From Oryzobacter telluris (GTDB lineage Bacteria; Actinomycetota; Actinomycetes; Actinomycetales; Dermatophilaceae), in contig NZ_CP170723.1 in NCBI RefSeq assembly GCF_043099285.1, positions 1,736,001-1,800,000 on the forward strand: 64,000 bases of DNA, read 5' to 3'. Of this stretch, positions 35,478-44,021 are shown piece after piece. The notes under the pieces were generated by a model that was given only the letters and a program-made list of their open reading frames with translations, was not told the DNA's origin and did no database searches. Made by a program: the position numbers and the translations under genes. The stretch's first letter is position 1, and each line of letters opens with the position of its first letter.

Positions 35478-36083
35478 ATGGCTGTCCGACCCGTCGTCAT
35501 CACCGGAGACCCGGTCCTCCACACCCGTGCCCGTCCCGTCGAGGTCATCGACGACGAGGTGCGCGAGCTCGTCGCCGACATGTTCGAGACGATGGACGCC
35601 GCGCGCGGCGTCGGCCTCGCGGCGCCCCAGGTGGGGGTGGGCCTGCGGGTGTTCACCTGGCAGCTGGCCAACGACGACGGCATCCCGCCGCGCGGCGTCG
35701 TCATCAACCCGTACCTGACGTCGAGCAAGCCGCTCGCCGGCGACCCCGACCCCGACGAGGAGGTCGAGGGGTGCCTGTCGGTGCCCGGCGAGGCGTTCCC
35801 GCTGCGCCGCGGCGAGACGGCGACGCTCACCGGGCTGGCCCTCGACGGCACCGAGCTGCGCTACGAGGCCACGGGGTGGTTCGCGCGGATGCTCCAGCAC
35901 GAGTACGACCACCTCAACGGGTTCCTCTACGTCGACCGGCTCGGCGGCAAGTGGGCCAAGAAGGCGAAGAAGGCCGTCAAGGCCAACGGCTGGGGCGTGC
36001 CCGGCGGGTCGTGGATGCCCGGCGAGGACCGCGACCCGTTCGGCCACGACGACGACACCCCCGAGGAGGAGCGTGCCGACTGA
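35478..36083 (+). CDS. def: peptide deformylase
   Basis: Removes the formyl group from new protein N-termini. The 201-residue protein has all three motifs: GVGLAAPQ at 44-51, EGCLS at 97-101 (metal ligand C99) and HEYDH at 141-145 (metal ligands H141 and H145, catalytic E142). The C-terminus is a 45-residue Lys/Gly/Asp-rich extension. Its end overlaps miaA by 11 bases. Confidence 0.97.
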   Translation: MAVRPVVITGDPVLHTRARPVEVIDDEVRELVADMFETMDAARGVGLAAPQVGVGLRVFTWQLANDDGIPPRGVVINPYLTSSKPLAGDPDPDEEVEGCLSVPGEAFPLRRGETATLTGLALDGTELRYEATGWFARMLQHEYDHLNGFLYVDRLGGKWAKKAKKAVKANGWGVPGGSWMPGEDRDPFGHDDDTPEEERAD

Positions 36084-37086
36084 CGGCGACGACCCCGCCG
36101 CCCTCGAGGCGGTCCTCGGGACGTCGGCGGCGCGGGGCATCCCGTTCGTCGTCGCCGTGGTCGGCGCGACCGCCACCGGCAAGTCCGACCTCGGGGTGAG
36201 CCTGGGCCGGCACCTGGACGGCGAGGTCGTGGGGGCCGACGCGTCGCAGCTCTACCGCGGGATGGACATCGGCACGGCCAAGCTGCCCCTCGCGGAGCGC
36301 GAGGGCGTCCCGCACCACCAGGTCGACGTCCTCGACGTCGCGCAGGAGGCGACCCTCGCCGGCTACCAGCGGCACGCCCGCGCCGACGTCGACGCCGTCC
36401 TCGCACGCGGCGCCGTCCCGGTGGTCGTCGGCGGGTCGGGCCTGTACGTGCGCGCGCTCCTCGACCGGCTCGACATCCCGCCCACCGACCCGCAGGTGCG
36501 CGCCCGCCTCGAGGCGCGCCTGGCCGACGAGGGGGTCGAGGCGCTCCTCGCCGAGCTGCGCCGGGTCGACCCCGAGGCCGCGGCCGCCATCGAGCCGAAC
36601 AACGGGCGGCGCATCGTGCGCGCCCTCGAGGTCGTCGAGCTCACCGGCCGCCCGTTCAGCGCGACGATGCCGACCCGCGACTTCGTGCGTCCCACCCTCG
36701 TCGTCGGGCTGCGGTTCGACCGCGAGGCCCTCGACACCCGCATCGAGCGGCGGACCCGCCGGATGTTCGCCGGAGGCCTCGTCGAGGAGACCCGCGCGCT
36801 GGTCGACCTCGGCCTGCGCGAGGGGCGCACGGCGAGCCGCGCGGTCGGCTACGCGCAGGCGCTCGCCGTCATCGACGGGACGATGACGGTGGAGGAGGCG
36901 ACCGCCGACACCGCGCTGCGCACCCGGCGCCTCGTGCGGCGGCAGGAGTCGTGGTTCGGCGCCGACCCACGCCTGCACTGGTTCGACGCCGTCGACCGCG
37001 ACCTCGTGGACCGGGTCGTCGAGCTCGTCGAGGAGTCCGCGACGTCGGTGCGCCGTCGGGGATGGGACGATGGGGCGCATGGCTGA
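36073..37086 (+). CDS. miaA: tRNA dimethylallyltransferase MiaA
   Basis: Adds the dimethylallyl group to A37 of tRNAs reading U-starting codons, the substrate of MiaB. The 337-residue protein has Walker A GATATGKS at 31-38, VGADASQLYRGMDIGTAKLP, the GGSGLYVRALL motif and the C-terminal helical region with GYAQAL. The GTG at 36073 overlaps def; a GAGGAG lies directly upstream. The end overlaps dapF. Confidence 0.96.
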   Translation: MPTDGDDPAALEAVLGTSAARGIPFVVAVVGATATGKSDLGVSLGRHLDGEVVGADASQLYRGMDIGTAKLPLAEREGVPHHQVDVLDVAQEATLAGYQRHARADVDAVLARGAVPVVVGGSGLYVRALLDRLDIPPTDPQVRARLEARLADEGVEALLAELRRVDPEAAAAIEPNNGRRIVRALEVVELTGRPFSATMPTRDFVRPTLVVGLRFDREALDTRIERRTRRMFAGGLVEETRALVDLGLREGRTASRAVGYAQALAVIDGTMTVEEATADTALRTRRLVRRQESWFGADPRLHWFDAVDRDLVDRVVELVEESATSVRRRGWDDGAHG

Positions 37087-37966
37087 CCGGCTCGCGTTCA
37101 CGAAGGGGCACGGCACGCAGAACGACTTCGTCCTCGTGCCCGACCTCGACGGTGTCCTCGGCCTGTCCGCGGCGCGCGCCGCCGCCCTGGCCGACCGGCG
37201 CGCCGGCATCGGTGGCGACGGCGTCATCCGGGTGGTGCCCACCGAGGCCGCCGACGACGACGCGGTGCGCGCCCAGGCGCCGCAGGCCCGCTGGTTCATG
37301 GACTACCGCAACGCCGACGGCAGCCTGTCGGAGATGTGCGGCAACGGCACGCGCGTGTTCGCGGCGTTCCTGCGGCGTGAGGGGCTGGAGAGCGCCGACA
37401 CGTTCGCCATCGCCACGCGCGCCGGGGTCAAGCAGGTGCGTGCCGAGGGCGACGGGTTCGCCGTCGACCTCGGGCCGTGGCGCCTGGCCGACCCCGACAC
37501 CGCCGAGCGCGACGGCTTCGACTCCCTCGTCGTCCTCGACGAGCGCGACGGCGACGACCCGTTCTCCGCCCTGTCCGTCGACCTCGGCAACCCGCACACC
37601 GTCGTCGCCCTCCCCGAGGAGTTCGACCTCGACGGCCTCGACCTCCACCGCGCTCCGGTGGTGAACCCCCGTCCGCCGCACGGCACCAACGTCGAGCTGG
37701 TGCGCCCGCTGGGGCCCGGTCACATCGCGATGCGCGTCCACGAGCGCGGGGTGGGGGAGACCCGCTCCTGCGGCACCGGCGCGTGCGCCGCCGCCATCGC
37801 CACGAGCTTCTGGGCCGGGTCCCTCGACACCGGCTCGACGTGGACGGTCGACGTCCCCGGCGGCCGGCTCACCGTGCGGCTGCTCGCCGACCACGGGGTC
37901 GAGCTCGCGGGTCCGGCCGTTCTCGTCGGCGACGGCACCGTCCCGCTCGCCCTGCTGCCCGACTGA
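37079..37966 (+). CDS. dapF: diaminopimelate epimerase
   Basis: Converts LL- to meso-diaminopimelate for lysine and peptidoglycan. The 295-residue protein has HGTQNDFVLVPD, GIGGDG, NADGSLSEMCGNGTR with catalytic C87, NPHTVV and ETRSCGTGACAAA with catalytic C231. ATG at 37079 or 37070 are both possible; both lie within the end of miaA, so the two are coupled. It ends 20 bases from a convergent methyltransferase gene. Confidence 0.97.
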   Translation: MADRLAFTKGHGTQNDFVLVPDLDGVLGLSAARAAALADRRAGIGGDGVIRVVPTEAADDDAVRAQAPQARWFMDYRNADGSLSEMCGNGTRVFAAFLRREGLESADTFAIATRAGVKQVRAEGDGFAVDLGPWRLADPDTAERDGFDSLVVLDERDGDDPFSALSVDLGNPHTVVALPEEFDLDGLDLHRAPVVNPRPPHGTNVELVRPLGPGHIAMRVHERGVGETRSCGTGACAAAIATSFWAGSLDTGSTWTVDVPGGRLTVRLLADHGVELAGPAVLVGDGTVPLALLPD

Positions 37967-37985
37967 GCGCCGGGCCCGGAACGGG

Positions 37986-38594
37986 TCAGTCCGCGGCGCT
38001 GACGCGCAGGACGCGGAAGCCCTTGGCGGACGCGTGCCGGGCGCACGGCAGCCCCAGCTCGGTCGTGATCCACGTCTGCAGCGAGTCCGAACCGAGGTTC
38101 TTCTGCACCACGAGGTACGCCACCCCACCCGGCGCCAGCCGCGGGAGCCAGGTGCGCAGCAGCTCGTGCAGCACCGCCTTGCCCACCCGGATCGGGGGGT
38201 TGGACCAGATGAGGTCGAACCGCGCGTCCGCGGGCACGTCCGCCGCGACCCCGGCGTGCACCCCGGACAGCCCCAGCGACTCCGCGTTGCGGCGGGTGAG
38301 GTCGAGGGCGCGCTCGTTGACGTCGACGGCCCAGACGGTCGCCCCGGGCGCCTGCAGGCCGAGGGTGAGGGCAAGGGGTCCCCACCCGCAGCCGAGGTCG
38401 AGGAAGGTCCCGGAGGTCGGCGGCGCCGGTGCCTCGTCGAACAGCACCGCGGTGCCCTTGTCGAGCCCTCCGGGCGAGAAGATGCCGCCGGCGACCTCCA
38501 CCTCGACCTCGCGACCGGCGAGGCGCACCCGCACCCGCCGGCGCTCGTCGGCGCTCGCGGGGGAGGCGGTGAAGTAGTGGTCGTGGTCGCTCAT
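37986..38594 (-). CDS. RsmC/RlmG-like small class I methyltransferase
   Basis: A 202-residue SAM methyltransferase. Motif I is FLDLGCGWGPLAL near residue 86, followed by VWAVDVNERAL, and the catalytic NPP motif is LIWSNPPIRVGK. The N-terminal YFTASPASADERR and the FSPGGLDKGTAVL segment resemble the catalytic half of RsmC, which methylates guanine in ribosomal RNA. A stand-alone half-length RsmC-like enzyme is common in Actinobacteria. rRNA is the most likely substrate but not proven. Confidence 0.85.
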   Translation of the reverse strand: MSDHDHYFTASPASADERRRVRVRLAGREVEVEVAGGIFSPGGLDKGTAVLFDEAPAPPTSGTFLDLGCGWGPLALTLGLQAPGATVWAVDVNERALDLTRRNAESLGLSGVHAGVAADVPADARFDLIWSNPPIRVGKAVLHELLRTWLPRLAPGGVAYLVVQKNLGSDSLQTWITTELGLPCARHASAKGFRVLRVSAAD

Positions 38595-38669
38595 CGCGCG
38601 CCCACGGTAGCGGCGACCGGAAGAATCCGGTCGCCCCGGGGCGTTGAGCGATGAGACCCTAGGGAGAAC

Positions 38670-40145
38670 ATGACTGCACGACACATCCTCTCCGGGCGGG
38701 CCGAGGCGCTCGCCGACACCACGATCTTCGATACGGCGTCGTCCAACGACGGCGGCTTCGAGCTGGACGACGAGACGGGCTACGACGGGGACCAGCTCGA
38801 CCGCGAGGAGCGCAAGGCGCTCCGTCGCGTCTCCGGCCTGTCCACCGAGCTCGAGGACGTCACCGAGGTCGAGTACCGCCAGCTGCGGCTCGAGCGGGTC
38901 GTCCTCGCCGCCGTCTGGTCCGAGGGCACCCTCACCGACGCCGAGAACTCGATGAAGGAGCTCGCCGCCCTCGCCGAGACCGCCGGCTCCGAGGTGCTCG
39001 CCGGTGTCGTCCAGCGGCGCGCGAACCCCGACCCGGCCACCTACCTGGGCAAGGGCAAGGCCGCCGAGCTGCGCGACGTCGTCATCGAGGAGGGCGCGGA
39101 CACCGTCATCTGCGACACCGAGCTCGCCCCGAGCCAGCGGCGCGCCCTCGAGGACGTCGTCAAGGTCAAGGTCATCGACCGGACCGCCCTCATCCTCGAC
39201 ATCTTCGCCCAGCACGCGAAGAGCCGGGAGGGCAAGGCCCAGGTCGAGCTCGCCCAGCTCCAGTACCTCCTCCCGCGCCTGCGCGGCTGGGGTGACTCGA
39301 TGTCGCGCCAGGCCGGTGGGCAGGCCGCCGGCGGCCAGGGCATGGGCTCGCGCGGACCGGGTGAGACCAAGATCGAGCTCGACCGCCGACGCATCAACAC
39401 GCGGGTCGCCCGGCTGCGCCGCGAGATCAAGGACATGAAGACGGTCCGCGACACCAAGCGCAGCAGCCGCAAGGCCAACGCCGTGCCGAGCGTCGCGATC
39501 GCCGGGTACACCAACGCCGGCAAGTCGAGCATCCTCAACCGGCTGACCAATGCCGGGGTCCTCGTCGAGAACCAGCTCTTCGCCACCCTCGACCCCACGG
39601 TCCGCCGTGCCGAGACGCCCGACGGCCGCCTCTACACGATGACCGACACCGTCGGCTTCGTGCGCCAGCTCCCGCACCAGCTCGTCGAGGCGTTCCGCTC
39701 GACCCTGGAGGAGGTGGCCGACGCCGACCTCCTGCTCCACGTCGTCGACGGCTCTCACCCCGACCCCGAGGGCCAGATCTCCGCGGTCCGTGCGGTCCTC
39801 GCCGACGTCGACGCCACCGACGTCAAGGAGGTCGTCGTCATCAACAAGGCCGACGCCGCCGACCCCGAGGTCATCGACCGGCTGCGTCGCCACGAGAAGC
39901 ACTCGATCGTCGTCTCCGCCCGCACCGGCGAGGGCCTCGACGAGCTGCGCGCCCTCATCGGCGAGGAGCTGCCCCAGCCCGACGTCGACGTCGACGTGCT
40001 CGTCCCCTATGACCGGGGCGACCTCGTGAGCCGGATCCACGAGACGGGGGAGGTCCTGGCCAGCGAGCACCGCGCCGACGGCACCCGCCTCACCGCTCGG
40101 GTCACCCCCGACCTCGCGGCCGACTTGGTGGCCTTCGGGGCCTGA
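38670..40145 (+). CDS. hflX: GTPase HflX
   Basis: Ribosome-splitting GTPase used in heat and translation stress. The 491-residue protein has the N-terminal HflX domain (LAGVVQRRANPDPATYLGKG; LQYLLPRLRGWGD), a Gly-rich linker (GQAAGGQGMGSRGPG), G1 GYTNAGKS at 279-286, G3 DTVGF, G4 NKAD and a C-terminal domain. A GGGAGAA ribosome site precedes the ATG. It is divergent from the methyltransferase gene. Confidence 0.96.
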   Translation: MTARHILSGRAEALADTTIFDTASSNDGGFELDDETGYDGDQLDREERKALRRVSGLSTELEDVTEVEYRQLRLERVVLAAVWSEGTLTDAENSMKELAALAETAGSEVLAGVVQRRANPDPATYLGKGKAAELRDVVIEEGADTVICDTELAPSQRRALEDVVKVKVIDRTALILDIFAQHAKSREGKAQVELAQLQYLLPRLRGWGDSMSRQAGGQAAGGQGMGSRGPGETKIELDRRRINTRVARLRREIKDMKTVRDTKRSSRKANAVPSVAIAGYTNAGKSSILNRLTNAGVLVENQLFATLDPTVRRAETPDGRLYTMTDTVGFVRQLPHQLVEAFRSTLEEVADADLLLHVVDGSHPDPEGQISAVRAVLADVDATDVKEVVVINKADAADPEVIDRLRRHEKHSIVVSARTGEGLDELRALIGEELPQPDVDVDVLVPYDRGDLVSRIHETGEVLASEHRADGTRLTARVTPDLAADLVAFGA

Positions 40146-40165
40146 CGCCCGACGGCCCGCGTGGC

Positions 40166-40171
40166 TACGCT
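40166..40171 (+). promoter_or_regulatory. -10 element of the flavodoxin-like reductase gene, leaderless
   Basis: TACGCT ends 6 bases before the ATG at 40178. Confidence 0.55.
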
Positions 40172-40177
40172 GGCCGG

Positions 40178-40930
40178 ATGCTGCCCGAGAGCGTCCAGCG
40201 GTTCATCGACGCGGAGATCGCGGCGAACGGGACCGACTTCTCCGACCTGCGTGCCGTCGTCCTCAACGGCACCCTGAAACGCAGTCCCGAGGTGAGTCAC
40301 ACCGACGGCCTGCTCGCCATCACCCGCCACGTCCTCGATGGCGTGGGCGCGCGGGTCGACGTGGTCCGCACGGTCGACCACGTCATCCCCCCGGGCGTGC
40401 AGCCCGACATGCGCGAGCACGGCTGGGAACGCGACGACTTCCCCGACCTCTACCGCGGCCTCGTCGAACCGGCCGACATCGTCGTGCTCGCCACGCCCAT
40501 CTGGCTCGGCGACCAGTCCTCGCAGACCCGCCTCACGATCGAGCGGCTCTACGGGTGGTCCGGCGAGCTCAACGCCAAGGGCCAGTGGTCGTACTACGGC
40601 AAGGTCGGCGGCGTCGTCATCACGGGCAACGAGGACGGCGGCAAGCACTGCGCGGCCCAGATGCTCTACGCCCTGTCGCACATCGGCTTCACCATCCCGC
40701 CGCAGTCGGACACCTACTGGAACGGCGAGGCCGGACCCGGCCCGTCCTACCTCGACGACGACCGCGGGTCGCACAACCACTGGACCACCCGGAACACCGT
40801 CTTCGCGGCCTGGAACATGCTCCACACCGCCCGTCGGCTCAAGGACGCTGGCGGCCTCCCGGCCCACGGGAACGTCACGACGAACTGGGACCTCAGCAGG
40901 GTCGACGACCCCAACCCCGAGTACCGCTGA
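40178..40930 (+). CDS. flavodoxin-like NADPH-dependent FMN reductase family protein
   Basis: A 250-residue flavodoxin-fold protein: LRAVVLNGTLKRSPEVSHTD is the FMN phosphate loop, ADIVVLATPIWLGDQSSQ the second flavin loop, and GGVVITGNEDGGKHCAAQML the third. The C-terminal 60 residues (YWNGEAGPGPSYLDDDRGSH) are specific to a subgroup of oxidoreductases of unknown substrate. Monocistronic by its own leaderless promoter. Confidence 0.85.
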   Translation: MLPESVQRFIDAEIAANGTDFSDLRAVVLNGTLKRSPEVSHTDGLLAITRHVLDGVGARVDVVRTVDHVIPPGVQPDMREHGWERDDFPDLYRGLVEPADIVVLATPIWLGDQSSQTRLTIERLYGWSGELNAKGQWSYYGKVGGVVITGNEDGGKHCAAQMLYALSHIGFTIPPQSDTYWNGEAGPGPSYLDDDRGSHNHWTTRNTVFAAWNMLHTARRLKDAGGLPAHGNVTTNWDLSRVDDPNPEYR

Positions 40931-41001
40931 GGGCGGCTCACCACATCCCGAGACGGCGTGGACGGCCTGTACCGCAGGCCCTTCCGCCGCCCTCGCGGGA
41001 G

Positions 41002-41007
41002 TACGTT
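41002..41007 (+). promoter_or_regulatory. -10 element of the tandem GNAT gene, leaderless
   Basis: TACGTT ends 6 bases before the GTG at 41014. Confidence 0.55.
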
Positions 41008-41013
41008 CGCAGC

Positions 41014-42075
41014 GTGCCGGGTCCGCGTGAGATCACGACGAATCGCCTGACCCTGCGGCCCCCGGTCGCGGGGGACCGCTCCCTGTGGGTGCGCCTGCAC
41101 CGCGACCCCGCCCTGTACGAGCACACCCCGTGGGCGATGCCGACGAGCGACGACGAGGCCTCCCGGGGGTTCGACGACTGCCTGACCCGGTGGACCGAGG
41201 GCGGCTTCGACTACGGCGTCGTCGAGGAGGCGAGCGCGCGGGCCGGGATCGGTGTCGGCGGGCTGCGGCGCCGCGACCTCGAGGGCGAGGACGTCCTCAA
41301 CCTGTACTACCGCCTCGAGCACGACGCGCACGGCCGGGGCCTGGGCCGGGAGGCCGCCCGCGGCTGGGTCGCCCATGCGCTGGAGTGGCTGCCCGACCTG
41401 CCGGTCGTCGCGCGGGCGCGTGGGGTCGACGAGGCGTCGGTGCGTGCCGCCGTCGCGGCCGGGCTCGAGCCCGCGGGCACCGTGGTCGAGGGGCCCGCCG
41501 ACCAGGGACCGTCCACGCTGCTGCGCGCCCCCCGCTTCACCGCGCACGACTGGTTCGACGAGGAGACCCGCGAGCGGGTCGTCGACCTCTGGATGGCGGT
41601 CAACGACTCCGGCGGCGCGGTCGGCTTCCTCCCGGGGGCGCCGCGCGCCGACGTCACGCAGACCCTCGCCGTCCACGAGGAGGGGATGGCCGACGGCACG
41701 ACGACCGCCGTGCTGCTGCGCTGGCCCGACTCACGGGTCGTCGCCGCCGGCTTCTGGGTCGCCGACCGCAACCCGCTCCTCGGGCACACCCGCACCGCGT
41801 ACCGGGTGATGACCGACCCCGGCCTGCGCGGGCGCAACCTGGGCCGGCTCCTCATGGCGGCCATGCACCGCGTCGCGCGCGACCAGGGCGTCGAGGTCGC
41901 GGTGCTCGACGTCCGCAGCGGCCTGGGGACCACGCGGTTCTACGAGGTCTGCGGCTACGTGGAGGTCGGGCGGGTGCCGGGCGTCATCCGGGTCGCCCCG
42001 GGCGACGACCGCGACAGCGTCATCATGGCCCGCCGCCTCGACGGCCGGCCGATGGTCGCTGACGACCGAGCCTGA
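41014..42075 (+). CDS. double-domain GNAT acetyltransferase
   Basis: A 353-residue protein with two acetyltransferase folds. Residues 1-160 are a RimJ/RimL-like GNAT (TNRLTLRPPVAGDRSLW; HDAHGRGLGREAARG). Residues 175-350 are a second GNAT (MTDPGLRGRNLGRLLMAAM; VLDVRSGLGTTRFYEVCGY). Both keep a plausible acetyl-CoA loop. The first half could modify a protein N-terminus, the second a small molecule, but neither substrate can be assigned. Start chosen from the leaderless-type promoter. Confidence 0.85.
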   Translation: MPGPREITTNRLTLRPPVAGDRSLWVRLHRDPALYEHTPWAMPTSDDEASRGFDDCLTRWTEGGFDYGVVEEASARAGIGVGGLRRRDLEGEDVLNLYYRLEHDAHGRGLGREAARGWVAHALEWLPDLPVVARARGVDEASVRAAVAAGLEPAGTVVEGPADQGPSTLLRAPRFTAHDWFDEETRERVVDLWMAVNDSGGAVGFLPGAPRADVTQTLAVHEEGMADGTTTAVLLRWPDSRVVAAGFWVADRNPLLGHTRTAYRVMTDPGLRGRNLGRLLMAAMHRVARDQGVEVAVLDVRSGLGTTRFYEVCGYVEVGRVPGVIRVAPGDDRDSVIMARRLDGRPMVADDRA

Positions 42076-42098
42076 GGCTGGGTCGTCCTCGGCCGGGG

Positions 42099-43811
42099 TC
42101 AGCTCAGGCCGACGATCCGGCCGTTCTCGTCGACGTCGATGTGCTCGCTCGCCGGCACCTTCGGCAGGCCGGGCATCGTCATGATCTCGCCGGTCACCAT
42201 GACCACGAAGCCCGCGCCGGCGGCCAGGCGCACCTCGCGCACGTGCACGGTGTGGTCGATCGGCGCACCGCGCAGGGTCGGGTCGGTGGAGAACGAGCTC
42301 TGCGTCTTGGCCATGCACACGGGCAGGTGGCCGAAGCCCTCGGCCTCGATGGCGGCGAGCCGCTTGGCGGCCTTGGCGTCGAAGGTGACCCCGGCGGCGC
42401 CGTAGACGCGGGTCGCCACGGCCTCCGCCTTCTCGGCGAGGGTGAGGTCGTCGGGGTAGACGAGCTGCATCTCACCCGGGTTGTTCTCGATGGCGTCGAG
42501 GACGCCGCGCGCCAGCGCCTGGGCACCGGCGGCACCGTCGGCGAAGTGCGTGGCCTCGAAGGCGGTGAAGCCCTCGGCCTCGACCAGCTGCAGCAGCGCC
42601 GCGACCTCGGCGTCGGTGTCGGTGGGGAAGCGGTTGAGCGCGACGACCGGCGGCAGCCCGTAGACGTCGCGGACGTTGCGCAGGTGGCGGCGCAGGTTGG
42701 CCATGCCCTCGGTGAGGGCCTCGACCGACTCCTCCTTGAGGTCGGCCACGGCCTTCCCTCCGTGGTACTTCAGGGCCCGGACGGTGGCGACGACGACGAC
42801 CGCGGAGGGGCGCAGGCCCGACTGGCGGCACTTGATGTCGATGAACTTCTCCGCGCCGAGGTCGGCGCCGAAGCCCGCCTCGGTGACGACGTAGTCGGCG
42901 AGCTTGAGCGCGGTGCGGGTGGCCATCACCGAGTTGCAGCCGTGGGCGATGTTGGCGAACGGTCCGCCGTGGATCATCGCCGGCGTGTGCTCGAGGGTCT
43001 GGACGAGGTTGGGGGCCAGGGCGTCGCGCAGGATGACGGTCATCGCGCCGTGCGCCTTGAGGTCGCGGGCGGTGACCGGCGTCTTGTCGCGGGTGTAGCC
43101 GACGACGACGTCGCCGAGGCGCTTGCGCAGGTCGGAGATGGACGTGGCCAGGCACAGGATCGCCATGACCTCGGAGGCGACGACGATGTCGAAGCCGTCC
43201 TCGCGGGGGACGCCGTTGGCCACGCCGCCCAGGCCCACGACGATGTCGCGCAGGGCGCGGTCGTTGAGGTCGACGACCCGCTTCCACGTGATCGTCCGCG
43301 GGTCGATGCCCAGCGCGTTGCCGTGGTGGATGTGGTTGTCGAGGATCGCCGAGAGCAGGTTGTTCGCGGCGGCGATGGCCGCGAAGTCGCCGGTGAAGTT
43401 GAGGTTGATGTCGGTCATCGGCACCACCTGGGAGTACCCGCCACCGGCGGCGCCCCCCTTCATCCCGAACACCGGGCCCATCGACGGCTCGCGCAGCGCG
43501 ACGATCGCCTTCTCGCCGAGCGAGGCGAGGGCGTCGGCGAGGCCGACCGAGGTCGTCGTCTTGCCCTCGCCCGCCGGGGTGGGGGAGATGGCCGTGACGA
43601 GGATGAGGGTCCCCTCGGCGCGGTCGGCGAGGCTGTTGACGTACTCGAGCGAGATCTTGGCCTTGGTGTGGCCGTACGGCACGAGGGCCGAGGGGTCGAC
43701 GCCCAGCTGGTCGCGGGCGAGGTCGACGATGGGGGTCAGCTCGGCGGCCTCGGCGATGTCGATGTCGGCCGGGACGGGCTTGGTGTTCGTGGTGGTGGTC
43801 ACGTCCGACAT
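42099..43811 (-). CDS. fhs: formate-tetrahydrofolate ligase
   Basis: ATP-dependent synthesis of 10-formyltetrahydrofolate from formate. The 570-residue protein has LVPYGHTKAKISLEYV near the N-terminus, the phosphate loop TPAGEGKTTTSVGL, EPSMGPVFGMKGGAAGGGYS, NLNFTGDFAAI and the C-terminal TMPGLPKVPASE. Length is typical (about 556). It is monocistronic, divergent from dinG, with inverted repeats in the gap. Confidence 0.97.
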   Translation of the reverse strand: MSDVTTTTNTKPVPADIDIAEAAELTPIVDLARDQLGVDPSALVPYGHTKAKISLEYVNSLADRAEGTLILVTAISPTPAGEGKTTTSVGLADALASLGEKAIVALREPSMGPVFGMKGGAAGGGYSQVVPMTDINLNFTGDFAAIAAANNLLSAILDNHIHHGNALGIDPRTITWKRVVDLNDRALRDIVVGLGGVANGVPREDGFDIVVASEVMAILCLATSISDLRKRLGDVVVGYTRDKTPVTARDLKAHGAMTVILRDALAPNLVQTLEHTPAMIHGGPFANIAHGCNSVMATRTALKLADYVVTEAGFGADLGAEKFIDIKCRQSGLRPSAVVVVATVRALKYHGGKAVADLKEESVEALTEGMANLRRHLRNVRDVYGLPPVVALNRFPTDTDAEVAALLQLVEAEGFTAFEATHFADGAAGAQALARGVLDAIENNPGEMQLVYPDDLTLAEKAEAVATRVYGAAGVTFDAKAAKRLAAIEAEGFGHLPVCMAKTQSSFSTDPTLRGAPIDHTVHVREVRLAAGAGFVVMVTGEIMTMPGLPKVPASEHIDVDENGRIVGLS

Positions 43812-43892
43812 CGTGGCATCGTGCCGAGCCCGCGACAAGAGAACACGACGCACTGACCGCAACACGGCGCGCCATCCGCAACACTCCCGACG

Positions 43893-43945
43893 CTCACCCC
43901 GCGGTGAGTGCGGAACTGGTTGCCCCGGCCACCGTTTCCGCACTC
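43893..43945. repeat. two nested inverted repeats between fhs and dinG
   Basis: CTCACC-CCGC-GGTGAG lies at 43893-43908. A second inverted repeat, GAGTGCGGAA (43906-43915) with TTCCGCACTC (43936-43945) across a 20-base centre, partly overlaps it. Both lie in the 210-base gap between the two divergent start codons, about 65-115 bases upstream of the dinG start. They could bind a regulator or fold in RNA. Confidence 0.6.
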
Positions 43946-44009
43946 GCCGCGGGAACGGGGGGCACGCCGGGGCTGGGGACGGGCGCCGAGGTGGCGGCGC
44001 GTCACCGCC

Positions 44010-44015
44010 TAGGCT
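44010..44015 (+). promoter_or_regulatory. -10 element of dinG, leaderless
   Basis: TAGGCT ends 6 bases before the GTG at 44022. No LexA box is visible next to it. Confidence 0.55.
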
Positions 44016-44021
44016 GCTCGG

